From NCBI GenBank assembly GCA_951799405.1, contig OX637337.1, positions 310,001 to 374,000 of the forward strand: a DNA stretch of 64,000 nucleotides, written 5' to 3'. The notes beneath the pieces are model-generated. The model made no database searches. It had not been told where the DNA came from and saw nothing but the letters and a program-made list of their open reading frames with translations. Shown here in pieces: positions 21,101-26,779 of the stretch. Every line of letters starts with the position of its first letter. The stretch's first letter is position 1. Made by a program: the position numbers and the translations under genes. This DNA comes from Agapetus fuscipes (lineage: Eukaryota; Arthropoda; Insecta; Trichoptera; Glossosomatidae).

Positions 21101-24001
21101 TTATTAATAAAAGATTTTTTTTTTGTTTCGAAACATAAAAAGTAATGTATTATTTTGCTTTTAACATAAAATGTAGATGTTTGAAATAAAACATACATTT
21201 TTATATTTTCAAATTAATACAATAATGTATGATGTGTCTTTGTAAATCATGTATGATGTGTTTTATCGCTGTCACGCAACTACGCGGGTTGGCGCGGGGG
21301 GCACGGGGGAGCGAAGTCAGTTGAAAACTAGCGGCCGAGACCATGACACAGCGGAGTCATTTTTACTCGCTCAGCCTGCTCCGCTCACTCCGCTGTCGGT
21401 GGAAGCACTTCTATGAAATTTACTCTTGCTAGTCGAGCGGAGTCCGTACGGAGTCCGCTGGAAACTCGCTCAACTCTGCGACCACTTTCGTAACTCTTTG
21501 TACTCGCTCAGTCCGCTCCGCTGACTCGCTGTCGGTGGAAGCACTTCTATGAAATTTACTGTTGCTAGTCGAACGGAGTCCGTACGGAGTCAGCTCCGCT
21601 CGCAGTGGAAAGCGGGCATAAGAGCCCATAGAGTAAATAAGTCCAAAATGGTGTTCTGGGTTTTAAATGTCCATTATATTTACTTTATTTTAAAAATCTG
21701 TTACTGTCAGAATAAAATAAAGAAATGTATAATTTTACAGATTACCTGTTTCCAAAATAATAGAAGTTATTTGAATTCTGTCGAAATGAACACAAATTTA
21801 TGAAATATTACGAAATAATGCGAAACGAAATATTACGAAATAATAAATAATTAAAGTGAAATTGGTTTTATGATTTAGTTTTTTATGTCCATGTATATAT
21901 TGTTATTTTTATTCTTTGATTTAAAAAATGTAATTTGTCATGTATGTTCCTTGACTTATAGGTTGTTATGCGGCTGACCACCCATAATATAAAAATTGGT
22001 TCACTTTGCCAATGTCAACCCTGTTTCAGGGAAGGACGGCAAGAGTTGCAAGGCTTATGTTCATTTGAGATTGGGTTTTTATATTGTAGGTCCACATGCG
22101 GCATGTGTTAGCGCGAAATTATACATATCTGCTTGTGGGAATGCATTTAGTATAAATCTTAAATGATATATATCTTTGCAGCTTAGATTAGATTAGATTA
22201 GATGCTATCTGAGTTTCATGAATAACTTGAATTTGTTTAATGAAAATATACAAATTATGATAATATACAGACACTAAGATCCGCGGGCGATGGAGTAGTC
22301 AATTTGGTTCAGCCACGCCGTCAGATTCGTACAAATTTCGGAGACCGCGCTTTCCGTGTTGCGGGTCCGGTGGAGTGGAACAGACTGCCACCCGGAGTGA
22401 AGAACTCCAAATCTGTGGATGTATTTCGCGGAGCACTCAAGACACACCTTTTTAGACAGTCTTATCCATGATCGGAGAGGGCCCTTGAGGTGTGACACAC
22501 ACAAAAACGGCGCTCTCTTATAATTTGTAATTTATAAATAAATTAGCCTGATATTATTATTATTATTATACAAATGGTAGGTTTATTAATCAAACTCAAA
22601 ATCAGCAGCATTTTTTTTTGTGATAATGCATGTTCATTTTACAAAATAAAATAAAAAGAACATTTTGTCCTGAAGATGCCTTGTAGGCGAAAGTACTAGA
22701 CAGAAATAAAATTGTAAAAAGTGAATTAATACTTTGTTATTTTAATTATATACAATGGACTTTCACTGTGTAAACCACCAAAACCTTAAAAATATTAAAA
22801 AGAACAGCTTCAAAAATTCCATACAATATTTGTATGGAGAAAACGATGCTTTAAAACCATATACGCCAGCGTGTTTTTGCTCAGTCTTGAGGATCATGTT
22901 GACGAGAGAGGATGTCCGTGACCAGCTCACACACACACACACACAGATACAGTAACACGTAGATTCACTACCCGATGTTGAAAAAAGTAAATGTGTGTGA
23001 ATCCGCTGGCTCACTCGCCCTTTTCACCAGGGTCGCACTCAAGGAAGATTAACTACAACAAATTAATTGTTTTTTCTTGTTTTCTCGTAGCCTCTTAATG
23101 TCTGTCTGCAGCCACTATTGCTTGTATGACAACATCTGCCTTCTTATGTTCAACATGAAAGGAAGCATGCTGTAAGGCTGGTTTTAGTGTCGCGCTGACA
23201 ACACGCTGACCTTCAGCGCTGACAGTCAAAATATATGAACTTGTAGGAAGCGTTTTAGAATGGTGCGTAGCTGTCAGCACGCACGGCGGTCAGCGCTGAC
23301 GGCTCAGCGGTCGTGCGCGCAGCTCGTCAGCGCGACACTAAAACCAGCCTAAGAAGGCCTCTTGCTGAGCTTGTTCCATGTCTCTGCTCACTGCATGAAG
23401 TTATAGTAGGATTAGGATTGGGAACAACACATTTGGTGATGCAAAGTGAGGAAGATTTTTTAGTATAAAGATGATCAAGAATCAGTTGGCTTTTTGATTG
23501 GGACTGATTTGTGACATTGTCACTCTAAGGGAGCTCAAAAGATTCGGTGAACAGATCGATCTTGAGACGTCTCTTGAAGTGACTGCTGGTAGCATTCTCT
23601 CAAACCACAGGATGCAGTTGGTTGTAAGTATAGGGAGCATTGTATCCACATGTACAGCCATTTCACACTAGACGCGCTCTGTCACCATTCTACCCGGTTT
23701 GTCTAGTGCCGGTTCGGAAGCCTAGAAGCATATGGAGATGTATGAAAGCTTTCATACAGTTTGTCCGGTATTCCATAGACAATCCGGGCAGAACGCGTTG
23801 TGCCTGACCCCTGCCCTTATGCTAGTGTGACCTCACCTGTGAGGAGATGTCCTTGGCCTTGGCCAGGAAAGCGTTCTTGGGTCTCTCCCTCAGGATGCGA
23901 CTCCTGTCTCCCCTCTCCCTGTCTCTGTCCTGCTCCCCGAACGCCTTGTTGCGCGTGCGGACTGTCTTCACGCAGGCCTTAAACACAGGCGTGATGTCCA
24001 T
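6125..24001 (-). CDS. STX18: Syntaxin-18 (Qa-SNARE of ER), four exons
   Basis: Syntaxin-18 is the ER-resident Qa-SNARE that fuses Golgi-derived retrograde vesicles (NRZ tether, Sec22b, BNIP1, USE1 partners). Exons in transcript order are 24001-23837, 9709-9470, 8708-8382 and 6313-6125, all in phase 0, giving 306 aa against about 335 in human. Exon 1 encodes MDITPVFKACVKTVRTRNKA, the syntaxin-18 N-terminal signature. Exon 2 covers the KLRDFL-like helix (VTRLRDFLITNR). Exon 3 has RVKRALELRQLSRLEP, a variable Ala/Pro linker and LSEEVRQIESKVLRIADLQE. Exon 4 has the zero-layer Gln (VLQQEGDIDR), ATENV and a C-terminal anchor ending LLFLDWYND. Donors are GTGAGG, a weak GTCACT after exon 2, and GTAAAT. 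The start is the only upstream ATG giving the family N-terminus. Intron 1 (14 kb) is packed with mobile DNA, including an antisense BEL element. Confidence 0.92.
6497..6930. repeat. 48-bp minisatellite, 9 copies, in STX18 intron 3
   Basis: There are nine almost identical 48-bp units starting at 6497 and stepping by 48. The period is a multiple of three, so several frames on both strands stay open. One + frame reads RRSSWLENLRQWFDRG per unit and then TRSFFRAAISS, which resembles the C-terminal tail of RTE-type LINE ORFs. The array therefore probably amplified a piece of LINE coding sequence. It lies within a spliced-out intron. Confidence 0.92.
6985..7200 (+). repeat. Element A copy
   Basis: Matches from ggttcacttcgccaatgtca through ccctgcttcagggaaggtcg to atctttgcagcttagattta. 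It directly follows the LINE-derived minisatellite, consistent with one LINE 3' end. Confidence 0.85.
7561..7690 (+). repeat. Dispersed repeat of the 'tacacatatagtgtaac' family
   Basis: The segment cgcaactaacctacacagat, followed by atgtaacctcttg, is related to copies at 32085, 35318 and 58445. The class is unknown; the gcgttatccccgaaggggt part is shared by the better copies. Confidence 0.5.
7852..7998. repeat. 29-bp minisatellite, 5 copies
   Basis: The unit ttctcagtttggctaccata plus ctacgtctt repeats with period 29 and is near identical between copies. Confidence 0.9.
8131..8209. mobile_element. Short fold-back MITE-like element
   Basis: Inverted ends are gttgtttttgtggtttttc and gaaaaaccacaacaac, around an inner inverted pair tagaccatggtctaca and tgtagacaatggtc. 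The class is not assigned. Confidence 0.5.
8225..8365 (+). mobile_element. RTE-like LINE 3' fragment next to STX18 exon 3
   Basis: The run ggtgcatctgcggaggtaca, then gacacccctagtgg, matches the LINE tail at 61815-61870. It ends about 15 bp from the STX18 exon 3 donor (8381). Confidence 0.6.
8945..9045 (+). repeat. Fragment with TTCGGCCGAA-type inverted words
   Basis: The text tagggatgggccgaacc, aaccgaatttcgg and cggtattcggccgaatttct looks like one end of a hAT-like MITE. No matching right end is visible. Confidence 0.3.
9057..9098. repeat. Perfect 19-bp hairpin
   Basis: Positions 9057-9075 and 9080-9098 are perfect reverse complements (gatcttgatgagaactgtg) with a 4-base loop, followed by (ATC)n. 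Confidence 0.9.
9100..9235 (+). mobile_element. Penelope-like fragment with hammerhead-ribozyme-like motif
   Basis: CTGAAGA (9120-9126), a 6-bp stem GCCCAT/ATGGGC, and GAAACGTC (9147-9154) form a type I hammerhead core with a minimal stem III. Flanks CTTC(A)CG and CGGAAG can pair as stem I. A related downstream sequence (accacggcaacagat) recurs at 42724. Such motifs are known from Penelope-like retroelements; no RT is present here. Confidence 0.6.
10345..11045 (+). repeat. Three head-to-tail Element A copies
   Basis: Copies lie at about 10345-10530 (diverged), 10539-10775 and 10790-11045. Each carries ggctgaccacc, the atttcacc/gtcagggaagg core (altered in the first copy) and a cttgtgggaatgcattt-type 3' part. 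Confidence 0.85.
11318..11392 (-). repeat. tRNA-derived SINE head
   Basis: On - the sequence tgggctagcggtaacgtcc fits a pol III A box, and gacccgggttcgggcc fits a B box, spaced as in a tRNA. A poly-A tract lies at 11281-11302 (on +). There is no clean cloverleaf, so it is a SINE or tRNA pseudogene. Confidence 0.5.
11571..11666 (+). repeat. Element A copy split by the BEL insertion (left part)
   Basis: Text from tagtgcacatacagcatgtg to gaatgtactatatc is the 3' half of Element A. Its missing tail, atatctttgcaactta, lies after the right LTR at 18183. The BEL element therefore landed inside Element A. Confidence 0.85.
11667..12073 (+). repeat. BEL 5' LTR
   Basis: 407 bp starting TGTTTGGGCG and ending GTTGTCA. 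It is followed within a few bases by tttggtccttacagaacc, a possible primer-binding site whose tRNA I cannot name. The 12074-12516 leader has no ORF. Confidence 0.95.
12517..16386 (+). CDS. BEL/Pao Gag-protease-RT-RNase H polyprotein (frameshifted)
   Basis: This 1289-aa frame encodes the front of a BEL polyprotein. It has a DUF1759-type Gag region (LPRLELCAFNGD and on, about aa 127-210), CCHC-type knuckles (CLLCGDNNHSKLYQC near aa 335, CSVCNRSHH near 390), and an aspartic protease with ALLDSASQRD (about 455). The Pao-type RT has the catalytic YMDD box (IYMDDLV, about 863), and the RNase H-like part has GFADASERAYGAV (about 1035). It stops in EIKKRESR just after an A6 run at 16364-16369, and homology continues one base out of phase in the next ORF. 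One extra base in that run explains the break. BEL elements normally use one continuous ORF, so this copy is probably non-functional unless the base is an assembly error. Confidence 0.93.
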   Translation: MTSEREKRAFQRRKERLQNEIETYLERAQCIFDTINSIHLGEIYLRKFKVHAAGIDNWRKEFLLLVKEKNDLIAESEEDEATDNNIILSFEDLYAEIKYTYENLKDTTKSSSANDIPLKRSIQLPRLELCAFNGDVNNWPVFYENFKSMVHENDSLTEGEKIQYLVGKLVGKAQSICQGLLPTAQNYTILWNSLVKKYNDKRVLATTYLEKLLNIPAVKEPSASNLEDFIDLFSGLTAAIKQLNMENLEDFIFIHIACKKLDMDTIKAFEVSIQDSSDSVDSIKFVEFIRNYSRILQRANGSRSSKINNQINAMPRKPSASQKNVRAFVTVNTDKCLLCGDNNHSKLYQCPKYTILDARERYNFIKSKKLCVNCLSTMHNLKNCKSKGRCSVCNRSHHTSLHFNLNLQAAAEEKAEPLALCAMGPNSSEVESTVLLGTVCCVILDKRGQRHTIRALLDSASQRDIITASCCRELHLDVKTTRDKVVSGIGDIVNPIKGVTTITLLSRVEKSVNFKLSPLVVNQITDKIPVANINIENLEYLKSLRLADEKYFIPGKIDMILGADVFSRVIKHNTISRNLGEPVALDTLFGYVILGKVPVLPAIKTDYCFFSTIEIEMKNILELEDVPDVSTPQIEELVCEEKYTNTTTRDKTGRFSVMLPFKTDPGQLGDSQRAAERRFYALERKLLSNSSVKLEYDLIFKNYIQEGYLNPVNINSDQCLSLQYIAPHHAVIRENKSTTKVRAVIDASMKTTSGLSLNDVLHTGRNLQNDLFKIILHFRLFPVALSADIRKMYMQILVNKEHRCYQRVLYRFDKNDPLQLFEFTRVPFGLKCSPYLAMRTVRRLIDDERTRFPLAALVAERDIYMDDLVSSCLNDEEAIALSNQLIELFLAGGFELVKFSSNSPSVMGGIPSACRISEAVEFSSEDQCTILGLHWLPGKDVFTFSVTNKFRKCTKRNILSTIARFWDLMGFVAPVIVTAKLMIKFLWEHKIDWDDCPPQSIISTWENYESELPLLQSIQLPRHTGVTQESIISLLGFADASERAYGAVIYIHVYNPPSKRGEISLACAKSRVAPSRTISLARLELSGILILSKLMRVVIDTYSTRCQINNVYAFSDSTVALAWVHSHPSRWQTFIANRVTIIQDNIPPSQFYHIAGKDNPADCLSRGLTPAQLIDHPLWFKGPAFARSPIEEWNFGKFDPNTIENPPEQKIKVMTVMDNLPKQPTLLGSLAERISSWSKLLRVVIYIFRFIKRLSSNFEVSHLRFAEIVVIKDLQNHHFSNEIKKRESR
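16439..17656 (+). CDS. BEL/Pao integrase portion
   Basis: 405 aa continue the BEL polyprotein in the +1 frame. Homology starts upstream of the first ATG-like codon, near 16370. The H2C2 zinc region is HRKFLHSG then CNTCYK. The integrase core has D in HCGIDYAGP (about aa 106), D in YSDCGTNF (about 172) and E in GGIWESNV (about 226). A C-terminal DUF5641-like part (RWKVEYLHTLQTRQ) follows. It inserts element cDNA into the genome. All catalytic residues are visible, so only the upstream frame break prevents translation as a fusion. Confidence 0.93.
   Translation: MLRVGGRLVNADLAYDSKHPILLPGRGHILNLIIDYYHRKFLHSGPQLLMSLLRQNFWILSARNIVRKRVQLCNTCYKVNPKSRFPLMGDLPACRVNEGKAFFHCGIDYAGPLSVIPYRKRGVHKIKAYICVFVCLITKAVHIELASDLSTETFINALKRFLSRRGPVKIMYSDCGTNFIGAKSHLDALYGLLESEDFQNKFDRELRDHRIDWKFNPPSAPHFGGIWESNVRSIKLHLNRVIGKQLLTFEEMSTVLAQIEAILNSRPLSCLSADPSEPIALTPAHFLTLTPLKSLPATDTSSRDISLLSRKQYVDHLVQSFWKRWKVEYLHTLQTRQKWNTETEPIKIGSVVLLKTEGSAPLNWPLGVIEDVFPGADGIARVVNVRTKTGTYRRPVVKVCPLPNQ
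17776..18182 (+). repeat. BEL 3' LTR
   Basis: 407 bp and identical by eye to the 5' LTR. It is followed by the target duplication ATATC and the tail of the interrupted Element A copy. Confidence 0.95.
18478..18575 (+). repeat. tRNA-derived SINE
   Basis: A clean B box (gcgggttcgatcctc) and an A-box-like ttagcgtaatcgg lie in tRNA spacing. The body through ggacaatataataaagga is shared with 20390-20440, so this is a family, not a single tRNA gene. Confidence 0.55.
18625..18690 (-). mobile_element. Helitron-like 3' terminus
   Basis: On - a GC hairpin (ggggcaacgcccc) is followed directly by ctagt, the CTAG|T end typical of Helitrons. A related end on + lies at 35862-35907, with the same ggctgc-agcagcc upstream hairpin. 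Confidence 0.45.
18903..19680 (+). repeat. Element A copies, one interrupted by a MITE
   Basis: Copy one spans 18903-19140. Copy two starts at 19166, breaks at 19277 and resumes at 19525-19680. The break is an exact 247-bp insertion (see next entry), so the second copy is otherwise complete. Confidence 0.85.
19278..19524. mobile_element. MITE with 29-bp TIRs in Element A
   Basis: The ends CGCACGTTTAATAATAAAGA... and the reverse complement CGCACCTTTAATAATAAAGA... match over about 29 bp with two mismatches. TTAT flanks both sides (19274-19277, 19525-19528), as expected for a target duplication in the Element A sequence. No transposase is present. Confidence 0.8.
19735..20160 (+). mobile_element. 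RTE-like LINE 3' end including Element A
   Basis: It starts with the ORF tail (gtatgcaaggatagaaagaa, then atggcggttgatctgt), passes a T-rich 3' UTR and ends in a full Element A (from 19891) with tail ttagattagattagat. This is one of the copies showing that Element A is continuous with a LINE 3' end. Confidence 0.8.
20454..20622. mobile_element. 169-bp fold-back MITE
   Basis: Ends aggctcaatttccacacaca and the inverted tgtgtggaaactgagcct pair across most of the length. Inner arms share aagtattgatagtgacgtca and its inverse. No clear target duplication is seen. Confidence 0.75.
20639..21618. mobile_element. PIF/Harbinger-like non-autonomous element
   Basis: TIRs TGCCCGCTTTCCACTGCGAG and its inverse are flanked by TAA on both sides (20636-20638, 21619-21621), the 3-bp target preference of PIF/Harbinger. 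The interior has a tandem duplication of about 185 bp (20869 and 21054, gtgtgacagctcgttgcagc) and another of about 138 bp near the right end. No transposase is encoded. Confidence 0.8.
21845..22204 (+). mobile_element. LINE 3' UTR plus Element A
   Basis: It is near identical to 19795-20160: aaagtgaaattggttttatg, then the complete Element A from 21950, ending ttagattagattagat. The 5' truncation lies within the 3' UTR. Confidence 0.85.
22268..22570 (+). mobile_element. 5'-truncated CR1-like LINE
   Basis: This is the end of the ORF (TNFGDRAFRVAGPVEWNRLP, then stop at SYP). The 3' UTR is gatcggagagggcccttgag, cacaaaaacggcgctc, followed by an (ATT)n tail. It is over 90% alike by eye to 46118-46395. 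Confidence 0.88.
22664..22740 (+). mobile_element. Hammerhead-like motif, Penelope-like debris
   Basis: CTGAAGA (22670-22676), stem GCC/GGC with loop TTGTA, GAAA (22689-22692), loop GTAC, then UA. TTGTC and GACAG flank as a 5-bp stem I. This fits the minimal type I hammerhead of Penelope-like elements. No RT lies nearby. Confidence 0.5.
23176..23349. mobile_element. 174-bp PIF/Harbinger-like MITE
   Basis: It has perfect 24-bp TIRs (GGCTGGTTTTAGTGTCGCGC and on) and TAA target duplications at 23173-23175 and 23350-23352. Confidence 0.88.
23663..23830. mobile_element. MITE-like element abutting STX18 exon 1 donor
   Basis: Ends TCACACTAG and CTAGTGTGA are inverted, and inner segments (cccggtttgtcta versus cccggattgtctat on the other strand) continue the fold-back. 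The right end at 23830 lies immediately after the six donor bases GTGAGG of STX18 intron 1. No clear target duplication is seen. Confidence 0.55.
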
Positions 24002-24292
24002 CGCTAAGTTCTACTCTGCACTTTGCTAGTGGTAGCCTTTGATTGAATACACATTGCTCCCAGTTTTTTTTTATAAATTCGATACACGTGTCACTTATTT
24101 TTAAATTATTATCGAATTTGAATATAATTAATTAGATTTGACATATTTACATCAGCTATCTTTCTTCTTCTTCTTCTGGAAAGCCAACAACCATAGATAA
24201 TAATGCCAACAACCGTTGCCGTGTTCGGGCTAAATACCTATTTTTCCCGATAAATTCATAATATTATAAACTTGTCTACGTAAATATGAAAC

Positions 24293-25445
24293 TCTCAGTT
24301 TGACTAAAGGATCATGCGTCTTAATCACCATTTTTGTTCAAGTTTTGGGTCAATGAAGGCAGATATTAGGAAATATAAAATACAAGAATCTGTAAAACTT
24401 ATAACTTCACTGGTTTATGAAATTTTGTTTAAATCGCCGTGTCTAATTCATGATCAAATTATAAAGTGAAATATAATTACTACGCTCGCTCTGCATGTAG
24501 AAAAATCAACAACATTGAACAGCCATTTCCGTTTGTTGTTTGCATGTCGGTACTTCACCCCGCGCGGAGTGAAAAAGTTTGTCGTCGATCTAAAAAACGT
24601 TAAATATTTAATAAAAAGGACATAATATTCCATCGCTTTAAGTTTTTCTCGTAGAGAAGGTAATATTACACTTATTATTATATGGTGAAGTTCATTTGAA
24701 ACATCCGATACGATATTTTATCATATTGTTTTTTTGCAGGTGGGATGCATGTTTTTCTCGACCAGAAGAATTTCAAGCCGCAGGTAAAAGCGATCCAGGA
24801 AGTGTCTCAACTTGAACCAATGTACGTGTATCGCAAAAAACGTGTATTGCCGCTTCCACTTCGAAGAAAACTTTATTAGAAATCCGTCGGGAAGATTATA
24901 TGGACCGCTACTCATAAAATGGCATGTGTATTGTTATTTTATTCATTTGCTGAAAGCTGTTTATGTTCTCCGCTGGCAACTTAACTCAAGACCTTTGGAT
25001 ATTGAGTCTGTGGCTTCAACCACTAGACTATACACCGGTGAAAAATGTGAAAAAATGTTTTGTGATTTTGTGTTGTGATTTTGGAGAAAAGTGTCAAAAT
25101 AAATATTTGTTACTACAATAATTGCTAACCAAGGTCCTTACATAGGTAGTTTAGGTTATATTTTATAATTTTCTGTATCTGATCTTGTATGTTATCTGCC
25201 AATAAATGAAACACGTAAATATTCACTTTTCGTTTTATTTTTTGTACGAAATAGGAGTAGGTATGGAATAATAATATGAGGTAATATTATAGGAGCATGG
25301 CATAGCGCGTATGTATAAGTGCACTAACACACGCACATAGTACACGCACACGCCGTGGTTAATGCTCTTAACACTACGTGGTGCTCGTATCTCGATAAAA
25401 CCGGAAATACAAAGAAATATTAGGAACTCAGCTCTCTATAAACCT
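24293..25445. repeat. 1.15-kb tandem duplication, copy 1
   Basis: From tctcagtttgactaaaggat to ctctctataaacct, this copy is repeated at 25551-26703 with offset 1258 and very few differences. A 105-bp spacer (25446-25550) separates the copies. No terminal inverted repeats or LTR-like ends are evident, so it is a segmental duplication. It contains an acceptor-like tttttttgcag, a piece reading YCRFHFEENFI in one frame (weakly THAP-like, broken), and a decayed tRNA-like head on - near 24970-25040. Confidence 0.9.
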
Positions 25446-25550
25446 CTCTGTGTTCGTGCTTGACTTGACGTTTGTCGCAGACCCGGAAAAGTCGGACCTA
25501 CCTATCGTTATAAAGAGCTTTGACTGCTCTTATAAGTAGAGGCGCTAATA

Positions 25551-26703
25551 TCTCAGTTTGACTAAAGGATCATGCGTCTTAATCACCATTTTTGTTCAAG
25601 TTTTGGGTCAATGAAGGCAGATATTAGGAAATATAAAATACAAAAATCTGTAAAACTTATAACTTCACTGGTTTATGAAATTTCGTTTAAATCGCCGTGT
25701 CTAATTCATGATCAAATTATAAAGTGAAATATTATTACTACGCTCGCTCTGCATGTAGAAAAATCAACAACATTAAACAGCCATTTCCGTTTGTTGTTTG
25801 CATGTCGGTACTTCACCCCGCGCGGAGTGAAAAAGTTTGTCGTCGATCTAAAAAACGTTAAATATTTAATAAAAAGGACATAATATTCCATCGCTTTAAG
25901 TTTTTCTCGTAGAGAAGGTAATATTACACTTATTATTATATGGTGAAGTTCATTTGAAACATCCGATACGATATTTTATCATATTGTTTTTTTGCAGGTG
26001 GGATGCATGTTTTTCTCGACCAGAAGAATTTCAAGCCGCAGGTAAAAGCGATCCAGGAAGTGTCTCAACTTGAACCAACGTACGTGTATCGCAAAAAACG
26101 TGTATTGCCGCTTCCACTTCGAAGAAAACTTTATTAGAAATCCGTCGGGAAGATTATATGGACCGCTACTCATAAAATGGCATGTGTATTGTTATTTTAT
26201 TCATTTGCTGAACGCTGTTTATGTTCTCCGCTGGCAACTTAACTCAAGACCTTTGGATATTGAGTCTGTGGCTTCAACCACTAGACTATACACCGGTGAA
26301 AAATGTGAAAAAATGTTTTGTGATTTTGTGTTGTGATTTTGGAGAAAAGTGTCAAAATAAATATTTGTTACTACAATAATTGCTAACCAAGGTCCTTACA
26401 TAGGTAGTTTAGGTTATATTTTATAATTTTCTGTATCTGATCTTGTATGTTATCTGCCAATAAATGAAACACGTAAATATTCACTTTTCGTTTTATTTTG
26501 TGTACGAAATAGGAGTAGGTATGGAATAATAATATGAGGTAATATTATAGGAGCATGGCACAGCGCGTATGTATAAGTGCACTAACACACGCACATAGTA
26601 CACGCACACGTCGTGGTTAATGCTCTTAACACTACGTGGTGCTCGTATCTCGATAAAACCGGAAATACAAAGAAATATTAGGAACTCAGCTCTCTATAAA
26701 CCT
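25551..26703. repeat. 1.15-kb tandem duplication, copy 2 (ZPR1 promoter side)
   Basis: This is the second copy of the block above. It ends at 26703, 77 bp before the ZPR1 ATG at 26780, so it probably contains or abuts the ZPR1 promoter. Differences from copy 1 are single bases. Confidence 0.9.
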
Positions 26704-26779
26704 TTACTCTGTGGTTTGTCGTACGACGTACGTTGCATCGCTCATTTAAAAAAGTAGTAATTAAATTCAGCCCAGAATA

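Noticed and set aside
24721..26336. 64- and 88-aa frames repeated in the two duplicated blocks as genes
   Set aside because: Duplicated because the DNA block is; no intact domain, and the THAP-like words are in a broken frame.
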